Shown here one piece after another: positions 10,607 through 22,055 of a stretch of 64,000 nt of DNA. A model generated the notes under the pieces. The model saw only the letters and a program-made list of their open reading frames with translations. It did no database searches and was not told the DNA's origin. The translations under genes and the position numbers were made by a program. Position 1 is the stretch's first letter, and each line of letters opens with the position of its first letter. The DNA comes from Cenococcum geophilum 1.58 (taxonomy: Eukaryota > Ascomycota > Dothideomycetes > Gloniales > Gloniaceae), in contig KV748282.1 in NCBI GenBank assembly GCA_001692895.1, positions 124,001 to 188,000 of the forward strand, given 5' to 3'.

Positions 10607-11440
10607 TGGCATTCCCGTTTGCGGGTTTTCATGGTTAGCGAGGCGTTTTTGGGACCGGTGGATGAGGGCATCTGCATTGGCATTGGATAGGTAGGACATG
10701 GTTATATGGACTCTCGAGCCAAGGGGATTATGGTCCAGTTTCTTTTTGTGAGATCCGGCATTCCTCGATTTCTCTTACCGAACTACATAAGTCCTATCCG
10801 TAGTCCTATCCACACATCGTTCAGGCTGCTTAGCTTGACTGGTTTTCATATTCGGTCCCTAGCCTTTTCAGCTTTGGTTTTGCACTCACTCCATGTGCGA
10901 GATGGATTCAAGTTGATTATGTTTCCAGAATTGACTGCGAGGCGTTGTGTTGAAGGAAGCAGATCCGGACATCTTTCAAACATCGTGTCTTGAGCTCCAA
11001 AGTCTTCTACAAGACCAAAAAGATCGAACTGGAACCATACATCGTATTCTGCTTCAATCGTACATATGACTCTTCAAAGGCAAGCTGCGAAGCCATGCTA
11101 CCATGGTAGAAGCCTCTTCTGGATAGACGATTCGTAATCCATTCCGGGGATTGATGAAGACAGGTGAGGATGAGCCAAGCCCCCAGTAAGTAGCTTCCAC
11201 CCTTTTACAGATCATTTAGAAGTCTCGACTCCAAAGTCAGTCTTGTCAATAACCCCTCCCTCCACAGCTCATCCCTCGCTGTAACTTTCGAGTGCTTTGA
11301 GAAGCTTATTGTGGCGTTACGACCTTTTGGCTACTCTGCACTTTTACTACTGAATTGGAGTTATTCCAGAAGACATTTCTTATCCTTTGACTACGACTTC
11401 TTGGCCGACACGATTCATTCCGGCACATAAGCTCTGACCC
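10607..11440. other. Intergenic region at the right edge of the first gene block
   Basis: Normal base composition and no supported gene. Two direct copies of GAACTCGGTTACCC at about 11454-11482 mark the transition to AT-rich repeat DNA. Confidence 0.5.
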
Positions 11441-11822
11441 CTAGAACTCGGTTACCCCCTGAACTCGGTTACCCTACCAAATCGGTCACTACACCTTGGA
11501 AGCTATTTACACCCAAATTAAATTAATTATTTACCCTTACATACTATTTAATATATCGGCCTTGGCCTTTCTACCTAGCGCCTTTTAAGGCTCTAATTTT
11601 GGCTCCTTTACCCTTATTTTAGCCTTTTTCTTCTCTACTTCCTCTATAGCTTACTTAATCGAATCTATATCTATATCTATAAATGTTATATTTAGATCTA
11701 TCCCTTAACCCGCCGACGTCCACCGAGTATATGGTCCGTGCGGGAACACCAGAATGAGAAGTACGCGTATAGCCTAAGTAGATTTAATCAATACAATACT
11801 ATCAAATATGCCCTCCAATCGT
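11441..11822. other. AT-rich, RIP-like degraded DNA
   Basis: Start of the AT-rich compartment: base composition shifts to TA-rich with TpA-dense runs (TATATCTATATCTATA). No gene or element recognised before the repeat at 11823. Confidence 0.5.
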
Positions 11823-12025
11823 ACTTCCAATGATATAGACTTTGTTCAGCCGACTCAATATAACGTTCAACCAAATCGGGTCGCTAAAAGCCCACCACCA
11901 GAACCGTGGCCGCTGCCCGATTTTACAACGGCTTCATATTTCTAATCACGACGATTTAATTACATTGGTCTTATTGGTTGATTCTTATCGATACCGAGTG
12001 GACGAATTTCGGCGGGTTAAGGGAT
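11823..12025 (+). repeat. Unclassified ~200-bp dispersed repeat, copy 1
   Basis: Matches the reverse complement of 20505-20706 over about 200 bp. Shared blocks include AATGATATAGAC, GTTCAGCCGACTCAATATAACG, TAATCACGACG and GAATTTCGGCGGGTTA, with scattered transitions. The similarity ends sharply at both sides. No coding capacity. It could be a miniature element, a solo LTR or the end of a DNA transposon. Confidence 0.65.
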
Positions 12026-12317
12026 TGCTACCTATTTATAAAATTTTAGGTCTTTAAGGTCTTTAAGTTGTAATTGCAAGCTATATATTTAAGTGTCCTT
12101 ATATATAGCCTCTATAGTAAGTTACTTAAGTTATTAATATACTTTTTATAAAAGTAACTAGGTCTTCTAATTAAGTGTATACTTACTATAAAGGCCTTAA
12201 ACCGTTTTATATATATTATAAAGTTTCTTTATAGTAACTATAATGTTAAACTAATTACTATTAGCTTGCTTAAAGCTTAAAGTCTTTATTAGGGCCTTAT
12301 ATAGATTTTATAGGCCC

Positions 12318-13365
12318 AAAATAAACGCAACTCTAATGTTATAAAGTATATTAAGACACGCCTAAACAAACTATGGAGGGACCCTAGGGCGCCCCATAGG
12401 AGAATAAACCAACAACCTTAAAATAGGGAAGATATATTGGAGAAACAGGTAAAGAAAGCAGAAGGAAAATGGTACTGCTTTAGGGCCCAGGCCCATATAG
12501 AGGAGGAAAGGAGACGCGTAAGAGGCTAGTAAAGATAATAGTAAGAGAAAAAAAGGAGCCAAAGCAGAGTATAAAAGAACGCTAGGAAACCATCTACCGC
12601 AATATAATACTGGTTAGACTAACGCTAGAGAGGCGTATAGGAGTTAAAGGTATAGAGGCTAATTAAGGCAAGAGGAACCTAAGCCGTAGTATAGTTAGCG
12701 CTATAGGGGGTAAATACTCTAGGGCTCTAAGAAGGCCTAACGAAGGTAGAAAATATAATGGTAATACTCTTAAGAATAGGAATAATAGGACTAAAAGACT
12801 AGCTCTACCGGGTGGGTGTTTTAGTAGGTAGCCTAAGATATAAATATAGCTAGCTAAGACAGATACTAAAACACGTAATACTGTTATACCTCTTATATAC
12901 TAACCGAGAAGTAATACTTTTAGTAGCTAGCATAGAGAACTATAATATACTACTCTTAATATAAAAAGGCCTTAAGGCGGTAACCTAGTAGCTTATTAGC
13001 TAAAATATACTAAACCAGTTTTAGGTTATAAGGGAAATAGTAATAAAGGGTAGGAGGGCGAGCAACGGGCGCCCCCTAATGACTCTATAGTAGTAGAGAA
13101 AGTTTATAATACTAGTGCGTCCGTAGGCTTATTACGGCAGCAGTAGTTCCTAAGGAGGTTAAAAAGTAAGGTAGTAGGAGTACTATAGGTGACTTATAGG
13201 CGCCTTATAGGCGCCTTATAGACGAGTCCTAAAAGGCAGGGAGATAGATTACGGGGTTTTCTTAAATAGAGTTTTCTCCCTATATATATATAAGGAGTAG
13301 TCCGCGTAGGCCTCATAGGGATCTAAATCAGACGTTAAGCAATAAATTATTATTATATAGATTTT
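12318..13365 (+). mobile_element. 5'-truncated Tad1-like LINE, 3' end only
   Basis: The reverse complement of 49790-50840 matches this stretch closely, so both belong to one LINE family. The decayed plus-strand frame shows the C-terminal zinc-finger-like region typical of Tad1-clade ORF2 (ILLYCPLYTNREV..., then KGLKAVT) at about 12875-13000. The element stops after an ATT-rich tail (TAAATTATTATTATA, about 13345-13360). Similarity to the longer copy begins abruptly near 12318, consistent with 5' truncation during target-primed reverse transcription. Many in-frame stops from C-to-T change; no function remains. Confidence 0.7.
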
Positions 13366-15640
13366 ATAAATAAATACTAAAGGTATATTACCTAAATTTA
13401 ATTCCCTTTACTATATGACTTTCTTTCTAGGTCTTATAGTAATATAATATAATAAAATAAAATATCTTAATTGGAGCTATATTATTTAAATAATTTTTTT
13501 TTTATAATTTGGTTCTAATATTTTAATTTTATAAAGGAAAGGTATAATAGTAGAAAAACAAACGATATATTATTCTATTTATATTTTAATAAAAACTTAA
13601 CTATATAATAACTAATATAGCTATTAAGAAAAAACAATTAAGTTTTTTTTATTTTAAATAATTTAGTTTTAGATAAGAAAATATTAATAATTTACCTAAA
13701 TATACTATGGTTAGCTATTTAATTATTCTTTAGAGTTATATATATCTAATAAGGTATTTTCCTTTAAAGATTTTTTTTAAATTAAAATTATTAAATCTAT
13801 TTATTGTATAATTGGGTCCCTTTTCTAGGTCTATATAGGCTTCTACCTTCTATATATATAAAAAATCCCTAATAAAAGGAAAATCTAGATATATCCTTCT
13901 AGCTAGTCTTATACGCTCCGCCTTTACTTAGCTTATCTACCTTTATAATATATCTACCTTTTATACTATATATTCTATTTATTACCTAATTCGGTCCCTT
14001 TTTTTTTTAGGTCTATATAAGCTTCTACCTTCTATTTATAGGAAAAATCCCTAGTAATGGAAAAACCTAGGTATAATCTTCTAGCTAGTCTTATACGCTC
14101 CGCCTTCGCCTAGCCTATTTACCTTTATAGCATATCTACGTTTTATACTATACTTTTAAGGTATCTGAAAAGATCTAGAGGGTAGTAAAAGGGTTTAGTA
14201 TAGTAGGGGTATTTAGTCTCTAAGGGGCTAAAAAGGGGCGTATCCTTTTATATCCTTCTATTAGATCTTATATACTATCTAAAACTACTAAAGGACCCCT
14301 TAACCTATAAGCTATTATATTACTATATATAGGCCTCTATTTATAAAAAGCATTTAGGTAATATTATTTATACCTACCTTAGCGAATAGCTAGTTCCTTA
14401 CTATATAGTAGTTATAGAAAAGTATTATATAGCGTATAGACTATATAGGCTATCTATACGTATAGTGTAGTATAATATTTAGGGTATAGATACTAACTAT
14501 ACGTTTAATCCTAGGACCTCTATTTATAGTAGGAAGGCAGCTATAGATTTTACCTTTATCTATTCTTTATATAGAAGGAGAGTTATTATTAACTATAAGA
14601 TACTCTATATAGTTATTCTTTATACTTTTACCGCCTTTTTCTAGCGTTATTTCTATTTAATATCTACTTATCTTGTAATATATATAGTAGATCTCCACCT
14701 ATATTAGCAGCCCCCTAACCTTTACTACTATAGTAATACTCTACTAATATGGCGTTAGGTCTCCGCTTAATATTATAATAGGTCCCATATTTCCCATTCT
14801 CTCTCTACTACTTATAGGTAAAGGGCTTTTTAGCTTATAAGCTTAGGCTTAGTACCCCTTTAGGGGGCCCTTGCTCCTTCTATACGTTCTAATATTTAGT
14901 ATATCTCCGTCTTTACTAGGTAACTATATACTATAGTTGCTCTCTATATAGTAGTTATACTACTACTTTACGTTCTAGTACGGTATATACTATCCTTTTA
15001 TAGGCCCCTATAATCCTAAGCCTATCCCTTACCGCGTTTTAGTTCTTATTATACTTTATCTAAAGCTCCTAGGCAATTTAGCCTACTTATTAAGCCATAC
15101 GCGCTATTCCTATATGTAGGTATTTATCCTCTCCCTTTCCTAAATCTTCCTTAATGCCTTTTAAAAGGTTTATAAGTTTCTACTATCTCTAGTTGTTGCC
15201 TTATAGTTATAGTTACGTCGCCCCCTATTAGGTTTATTATGGTATTGCGGTTTTCTATATAGCGTTTACCCTTTAAGTCTACTACGACCCTCCTATATTG
15301 CGTAGGCTTTCCGGCTATACTATATATATTAGTGTTAGGGCATAATATACCGTAGATTTAATTGGAAATAGTTATTTTTTTATTAGAGGATTGGTGGTCA
15401 TATTCTGCTACTATAGCGGCTTTTATTATTTAATTATTAATAAAGGCTTATTAATATTTCAGCTATAAATACTTATTTAATAGCAGGATGGGGTATATTT
15501 TTAAAGAAAATTAATATAATCTTATATATTATATTAATTATTATTAATTAGATTTTCTACTACCCTAAGTAAAAAAGCCAAGGATGTTAGTAGAAGTCCC
15601 TATAAATAGTTAATATTTTAGGTACAATTACTCGCTTATT
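13366..15640. other. RIP-like AT-rich stretch, no identified element
   Basis: About 2.3 kb of TA-rich DNA. A 178-bp tandem duplication lies at 13798-14154. From about 14,220 to 15,350 the plus strand retains the texture of a decayed coding sequence (long runs without purine bias, clustered TAG/TAA where CAG/CAA may have stood), but I could not assign it to a family. Confidence 0.5.
13798..14154. repeat. Tandem duplication, 2 units of 178 bp
   Basis: The second unit (from about 13976) repeats the first with mostly transition differences. Common landmarks are GGTCCCTTTT, AGGTCTATATA, GCTTCTACCTTCTAT, CTTCTAGCTAGTCTTATACG and CTCCGCCTT, each offset by 178 bp. Confidence 0.8.
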
Positions 15641-15651
15641 TGGCAGGATTA

Positions 15652-15734
15652 TCGAAAAAAATCAATCGATATGACATGATATGATATGATATGATATCGC
15701 TTATCGTATCAATCTAATCGATAATGATTTTCGC
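15652..15734. repeat. Imperfect palindrome around an (ATGAT)n microsatellite
   Basis: TATCGAAAAAAATCAATCGAT at the left and ATCGATAATGATTTTCG at the right are near reverse complements. Between them lies a run of about five ATGAT units (15671-15697). It could form a hairpin or be the ends of a tiny inverted-repeat element. Confidence 0.55.
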
Positions 15735-16634
15735 CCACCCTAAGATTAAGTCTGCGACGAGCTGGGCGTAATACGTGTAACGGGGTAGAGGGTATTAATT
15801 GACTTAATTAACGATTAGCATAAGTAGGAGACTCTATTGTATTACGACACTAAGGGAAGAGGTCGCGATAGGGGCCTAAGGGCAGAGGTAGGCGCAAAGG
15901 TAGACGGCTTAAAGGTAGGCTTAAAAATTAGTTAATGATTTAGAGCCTCTTCTAGAGCCTTACCGAACAATCGACTTAATTATAGATTAAATAAAGCTAT
16001 TAAATTAGACGCCACTAGTACCTTACTAATTGACGACGGATTAAGATAATTATAATCTAGAGGTAATTTGCAACCGAATATACCCTTAGTTAGAGATGCA
16101 TATAACTATTACCCTTAGACTAAGTTAGAAAATTTAATACCATTTATGATATATTGCCTTTACTAATAGTATTGGTTTGAAGAAAACTCATATACTTGGG
16201 TATATAATCGCGTACCCGGAGGCCGGACGGCTCGGAATTGGAGTCCTTATATAATTTTAATCACCAATTTTAGGCGATTATATTGATTATATGCATCTCT
16301 GGCCTTAGTTAGGACCAAAAAAGGACTTATACAGCCTCTAAGAAAGAGAAAGGCGGCCCGTTCAAGAAAGCCAACGCCTGACTATAATTTCTAGGTCACC
16401 TTTTAGCTCGGTTTCATCTAAGCGTACTGCTTACAGCTCGGCCACCTCCTTCAGCGATCCTTCCAACCATGAATGATGTAGAATCGAAAACGGTTCCAAC
16501 TAGCTGAGGAAATTGGCATTTCGTTATAAAGGCAGGGCGGATCTGAGAGAGAACATTTTTATATGAATGAAAGAGGGGATTCTAGATACGGTTTTATAGA
16601 TCAATTAACTACATGAATGTGTATACCTCACTAA
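15735..16634. other. Intergenic transition zone
   Basis: Base composition gradually returns to normal towards 16,350. It contains the 3' flank of the C2H2-type gene. No gene recognised. Confidence 0.45.
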
Positions 16635-19356
16635 TCATGTCTCGGAGCCTGGAAAGGAATTGTTTTCGCCATCCACATTCCATGCCCAGCTGTAATCAGA
16701 ATTTGGAGAATAGTCGATAATCACAGAATCTAGTAAACTAGTATCGAACTCAGACAACATTTGCCAACCGTTAGGCTGGCCGGAACCGAGAGATGCGGGG
16801 TCTTGATCAGGCTGTGTAACACTCGGAGACCAAGAATGAGCTGTGGCAATCTGTGGTTCGGAATTTTCGTTGGGTTTGGCTGCCGTCTTCAGCGTGTCAA
16901 TAGTTGGAGGCTCGATCTCAGCCAGAGTATCTCTAGACTGGGGTGCTCCAAAGGATTCTGAGCTTCCAAAGCTGGTATTTGCAGAGCCGTATCCAGAATC
17001 AGACTGGTCTCTCGAGCCTTCGGGCTTAGCTCGATGTCCTTGCTGGATTTCTTTCAAATCTGGGCCATTGCTGAGTCCATGTACTAGAGGTGGAGGCATA
17101 TACACTTCTGCCAGCTCTGTCTGGGAAGGATTCGCTGTTGGTCGGCTATCTATTGTACGCCGAAGACATTCGGAACTTACCACAGCGGTCGTTGGCGTAC
17201 TTGAACCAATACGTCGTGCGTCTTGGTACATGGAAAACAACTTTTCCTGGCAATCGCGAACAATATCAATAAGCTGACTTTTCAGGGTTTCCTCTAGCAG
17301 CTGCATTTGAGTGTTTTGCTCGACCAACACTTCCAAGGAAGTTCGCACAAGCTCAGGGAGCTGTTTTTTGGAAAAGTCTTCAAATCGGACAAACTCTGGT
17401 GAATTTGGCGACGTGGATGGTGTGCATTCTTGTGGTGAAGTGAAATCGCAATCTAGCATGAGTTTGTCAGTTCTCATAAATGAGTATTTGTGTGAGGTCT
17501 GAGGGATCCTTACAAGCGCTAGGAATCCGGTCATCAGCAACTTGCGGAAAGAGTATTTTATATATCACCTTCCACCTAGCCTCATCTGGGAACGAGCTTG
17601 TCGACCTCTTTTTACTCCTTAATTTCGCCTCCTGAGCCTTGCTTACACCTTCCAATGGAGTTCCTTCCTTCCACTCACAGCCTCGCTGTGCCCTCTGGTG
17701 CTGAAGGCAATCCTCTTCGTTGCTAAATGTTTGGCAACATCTTGGGCATTGGATTGGGAGTGTATGGTTTCGGTACAGGTGCTCCTTGACTCGTGAAATG
17801 CTTGGGAATCCGGGATATACGCAGGCTCTATTAGTTGAATGCCCACTCGGATTGTATTTGAAAAAAGGGCAAGCAAGTTTCCGCCCTCCAGGCAACTTCG
17901 AGGCTGGGGTACTTGGGTCTATTTTTCTCCGTTTGTTAGGGTCGTCGTCATTTCCGCCGTCTGGCGGAGATGAGTCATCATCTCGATTCTTACGCTTTTG
18001 GCCTCCAGGGCCAGATATCCCATCTGAAGTTTTCTGAGGTTGTTCCCCAATTGGCGTATCTTGAGAACCACTTTCACCAGCACCATCTTCGTGCCTCCGG
18101 ATCCCAAAATTTGTATCGAAAAGGCGGTAAAATTCAACCATTACACGATCCACTAAATCTAGCTTGAGAGGCGAGAGCACCGGCCGGACTATGTTTGTAC
18201 GTTCTGTACTATTGGGAGAATCTGGGAATGACGAGTCGCTGTAGTCTGTATCATCGCAGGAATCTTCAGTTTCAGACGAGCTGTCTGATTGAACATTCGT
18301 GGTAACGACCGGAGTAAGGACAGATGACTTCGAAATGTGCATCTTTTCACCAAAGTTCTCTGTCCTTGGAGCTGACTGTGAACTCTGCTGGCCATGTAAC
18401 TGTTCTGGCTGCGCGCCCTTTGCCGAGCGTGTCCGAAAGGCCTGTATGCTTCTACACTTTCCATCAATTGCCTCCAAATCGGTAGTAGTGAGCCGGCTTT
18501 GTCTCTGCCTGACTGTTCCCCTGCCGTTGTTCGATTTTGCCTCAGTTCTGTGGGGATTGGGTTGTTTAATACGCGTCTCTTTGTGTGTGTCACCGATACG
18601 TACATATCTCCTTCCGGTAGAGGGATTACTTTTGGGTCGGGCTTTGGTGATGTATTCAAGGGTCAGGGGAACATCCGGGGCACCTGCCGGAAGTCTGCTT
18701 AGATTTTGTGATGATTCGACTGAGCATTCTTGGGAGGGAAGAGATGAGGAAACTAGAGAACGCGGAGACCGAGAGGAGGCTGTTGAAGTGAAAGATAGGT
18801 CAGGTGTAGGTGAACGGGCTCCTAGGGTATCTTCGAGAAGATTAAAATTAATGGTTTCGCTCCAGGGTTCTTTAAAGAGAAGAGCCTCCACGCGATCGGA
18901 AAACCCTTGTTTAGGACTTTCAATCTGCATTTTGGTATCCTGGGGTGCATAACTATCCCTTGCTTGGTACGAAGCAGGGACATTCTCCGTGGGATTGGGG
19001 GAAGAACAGAATAAGTTCGCGAATCCAGAATGATCTAGCGTCGAATCAGAGCCTTGCCATGACGGATTTAAGAACGACCAGAGAGACGAATCATCAAAAT
19101 CCAGAGAGGAGTGGGTTGAATGCTCTGAGTATGAGTTTTCATGGGAAAGTGAGGGAGTGGACAACCGAGCCGCCGCTTCGACATCAGAAAAACACATTTC
19201 TTTGCGAACCAAGGCCCGAGGCTCCTTCTGCTCCTCGAGCATCTTCACTTGCTGCTGATGATCCACGAGTGCGTGACTGTAACTGTAGTTTGCATTAGAA
19301 AGGTAGGTGTTGGCTTCTTGCTCGGTGTATTGATAGGCTGGATTTGTATTCTCCAT
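16635..19356 (-). CDS. C2H2-type zinc-finger-domain protein, fungal-specific
   Basis: Exons 19356-17514 and 17452-16635 flank a 61-bp intron (GTAAGG..CTAG); 2661 nt give 886 residues with an uninterrupted frame. The conserved module at about residues 493-600 is a widespread fungal domain: KLACPFFKYNP, then RACVYPGF, RVKEHLYRNHTLPIQCPRCCQTFSNEEDCLQHQRA with C and H in C2H2-like spacing, CEWKEGTPLEGVSKAQEAKLRSKKRS and ARWKVIYKILFP. The splice continues it as RIPSAYCDF..SPEFVRFEDF, as in relatives. The rest is Ser-, Asn- and Asp-rich and largely disordered, with an acidic patch (SSSETEDSCDDTDYSDSS) and KKRS/KRRK basic clusters that suggest nuclear location. A DNA-binding or regulatory role is inferred only; no target is known. 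The start is the first ATG in frame (19356). It is the only intact gene in more than 50 kb of RIP-like DNA and itself looks unaffected. Confidence 0.9.
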
Positions 19357-19845
19357 AATGTCCTCGGGCCTCAAACCCTATAGATGTAAGAAAATACTGC
19401 ACATACGAACCCGGAGGATCAGAATATACAAACAAGTACCTTACATGGACCTGGATACGATATTAGATCGTATGCGCTTCAGCTAACACTCGAAGACGAA
19501 AACTGAGAGAGGTGGAATGCAGAGGAAATCTTTGCAGCTGAATTTTGCGTGAGGAGGTCTCTAAGATTATCCAGCCTCAGCCTTGGGCCAAGGAAGTTGC
19601 TTTTTTGCTCTGGTTTGAACAGCGTGTAGTATTTGAAATAGGGTTTTGAGGAGCGGAAAAATGAGCTCATTGCTACATGGAAATGAAAGAAGAGGTCGGA
19701 AGTGGAGAAGGTTGGGAAGAAAGTAGGAGGGATGCTGAACATGTCTATACTAGTCTGGGCGAATTCGCAGGCGCGAATCGAGCAGAAACGCGCAATTCGT
19801 AGCGTTGTCCTTAGGCGATTTGAGAGCGCCCGCGATTTCGAATAA
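19357..19845. promoter_or_regulatory. Upstream region of the C2H2-type gene
   Basis: Normal-composition sequence between the C2H2-type gene start and the decayed transposase fragment. It should hold the promoter and 5' UTR, possibly with a 5' UTR intron. No defined site recognised. Confidence 0.4.
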
Positions 19846-20140
19846 ATGAACACCACCTCAAACTACAGCCGTTTCAATACTGTCGTTTCGGAAATATCGG
19901 GAACTCGCTTAGGACGCGAAAGAGCCGCACCAAAATTTGAAGTTATTATAAGCCACCGCTTTCTAGATGAAGTTGCTCATAGAATCAGGATTTGTATTAG
20001 GGCTGGTAAGGCTATACCAGCTATTGCGGAGGCTATAAATGTGGGCAAGAAGACGATTTATAAGATATAATTAAACTTTAATATTTGTGGCGAACCGTAC
20101 GCTCCTTCTATCGTTATTTTTGGGCAACCAAGAGCTCTAC
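19846..20140 (+). pseudogene. Decayed DNA transposase, N-terminal helix-turn-helix fragment
   Basis: An open stretch of 74 codons (19846-20070) ends in a helix-turn-helix-like segment, RIRICIRAGKAIPAIAEAINVGKKTIYKI. After a TAA the same frame continues LNFNICGEPYAPS..FGQPRALLPY to about 20,150. This resembles the layout of fungal Tc1/mariner-like transposases, where a helix-turn-helix ending in TIxxI is followed by LxLxGxPYxP and GRPR. No catalytic DDE core is visible downstream, so this is a truncated remnant. It may belong with the ~200-bp repeat at 20505. Confidence 0.55.
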
Positions 20141-20504
20141 TGCCTTACTAAGAAATAGTAATGTTGAACGGTCAATCAAGGATGAGAACTCTGTCTATTA
20201 AAGAGGGCTCTAGAAGCTCTTTATATACATTAGGTAGGTCTAGACAACTGAGTCAAAATAGGTAATAAGACATTCGATGAGACATTTAGTTATAAGTTGA
20301 GAGATAACTAAGACATAGTTCGTATAGACGATCTAGGTCTTTAGACAGTAGTACGATAGTGGTAAGGGAATTCGATTCAGGTCGACAAGTAATTATAAAG
20401 TTATAGTATTAAGCTTTTTACTAACTGGTTTTACAGACATCAGGTTTTTTTTTTGGGCACGTTGTTGCAGTTTGCGGCAATTTGACGATCGCGGCAGTAA
20501 CCCG
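20141..20504. other. Spacer between transposase fragment and inverted repeat copy
   Basis: Moderately AT-rich, no open frame. May be decayed transposase sequence, but the alignment is lost. Confidence 0.35.
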
Positions 20505-20706
20505 CCGAAATTCATCCACTCGGTATCGATAAGAACTAACCAATAAGATTAATGCAATCAGGCCGTCGTGATTAGAAATATGGAGCTGTTGCGGAGTTAG
20601 GCAGCGACCACGGCTCTAGTGGTAGGCTTTTAGTGACACGATTTGGTTAAACGTTATATTGAGTCGGCTGAACAAGGTCTATATCATTAGAAGTCATATA
20701 TAGACT
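20505..20706 (-). repeat. Unclassified ~200-bp dispersed repeat, copy 2 (inverted)
   Basis: Reverse-complement match of 11823-12025 (see copy 1). The two copies face each other across 8.5 kb that includes the C2H2-type gene. Confidence 0.65.
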
Positions 20707-21817
20707 TAACTTACTAGCAAAAATAAAGATTTACCCTATATAATATATCGCAATACTCGTTATAAAAACCTTTACCGCACATGCAACCTTACTAAAAGGT
20801 AGCGCCGCACTTCAAAACTTACGCATACCCATATTCCTATTAAAAACAATTAATTTTCTAACTTTTAAGACCTAACTCCTACTACCTAGCAAGCTAGAGG
20901 TGGATTTATTTGCGGCTTTCCCCCCTTTTTACCTAAGAGAAAATTCTCTTAAGGGGTGGTCCTAGCTTATAAGCGAGGCAGGGGTAGAAACACTAAAATA
21001 TTAAAACATAGACTTTTCCTAGGTTTTTCTTCTATAGAAAGTAAAAGCTTAATAAAATAGGGGGTGTAGGTATCTTTCTATATCTCCTTTAGTTAGATTT
21101 TCTTTAGTAAGAGAAGGATTGCCTTTTTGGGCTTTTTTGCTAGTAAAAGCTTAATAAGTCCTTTTTTCTAGTAGTTTTTTCTACTTCTAATAGAGAAGAA
21201 AATAACTACTATAATCTTTTTACCTAGTTTTTCTACTACCTTTTACTCTAATTTCCCTAGAAGCTCTTTAGTAGGGTTAATAAGGAAAAAGAATATAGAA
21301 GGATAGTAAAAACTAGGAAGGCTTTTTACTTGGTTTTTTTTTACCTTTATACTAGGAGATAAGAGACCTAAGGAAGTTATTATCTACTAAAAAAACTAGG
21401 AACCTCCCCCCTATAAGCTATAAGCTATAAGATATAAAATATTAAAGGTAAAGGCTACTAAGCCTAAAATAAAGCCTCCTATAGAGATAAGCGATAACGA
21501 ATTCTTATTTACCTCGTTTACTTATTCTTCTTTATTCTCTTTATGCCTATTTAGAAAGGATAAAGATATAGAAGAAGTAAATAAACTATCTCCAGCTTAT
21601 ATAAAGAACTAAAGAAAAAGAAACCACCCCCTATTATCTTCTAAAAAAGATAGCTAAAGCCTAAAAAGAAACCTAGTAAAAATGAGGTCCTCTATAGCTA
21701 GTCTATACTTCCCTTCTCCTTCTTTAAAACAATACTTATAAAAGGCCCTATAAGCTCCTTAGGCCTATAGCCCTTCCCTCCTTATTAGTTCGTCTTTATA
21801 CTAGGGTATTACTATAC
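20707..21817. other. RIP-like AT-rich DNA flanking Gypsy element A
   Basis: TA-rich sequence with former coding texture at about 21,420-21,720 on the plus strand, but no family recognised. It ends at the TATAC target-site copy (21813-21817). Confidence 0.45.
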
Positions 21818-22034
21818 TATAAGGGGATCTTGTAGATAGGGGGCTATAAGGACACAATTATGGAATAGGATAGATTAGTAAGAGAGACGAATCCTTAAGG
21901 AGGTAAGGCCTCTGAGATTGTGGAGACTATATACTACGGGTNCATGCCTTTAGCACGTAACTGGCGACTATTTAAAGGGCGTCCGGGGGTTGTCCTAAGG
22001 GCAACCTAAGGTGTCCGCAATAATATCCCTTACA
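21818..22034 (-). repeat. LTR of Gypsy fossil A (left copy)
   Basis: 217 bp, direct repeat of 42421-42637. Shared landmarks include GGGGGCTATAAGGA, CTTAAGGAGGTAAGGCCTCT and GGTTGTCCTAAGGGCAACC. One N at 21942. Confidence 0.85.
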
Positions 22035-22055
22035 TTACCCCCCCCCTTCTTACGG

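Noticed and set aside
10004-10699. 231-codon open frame on the minus strand opposite the J-protein gene
   Set aside because: Arg/Leu/Pro-rich shadow of the GC-rich DNAJC9-like coding sequence; the plus-strand product is clearly the real one.
1-11440. Biosynthetic gene cluster around the MFS permease and the rhodopsin-domain protein
   Set aside because: No backbone enzyme (PKS, NRPS, terpene synthase) or tailoring enzymes are present, and the neighbours are housekeeping genes (stn1, DRAP deaminase-like, DNAJC9-like).
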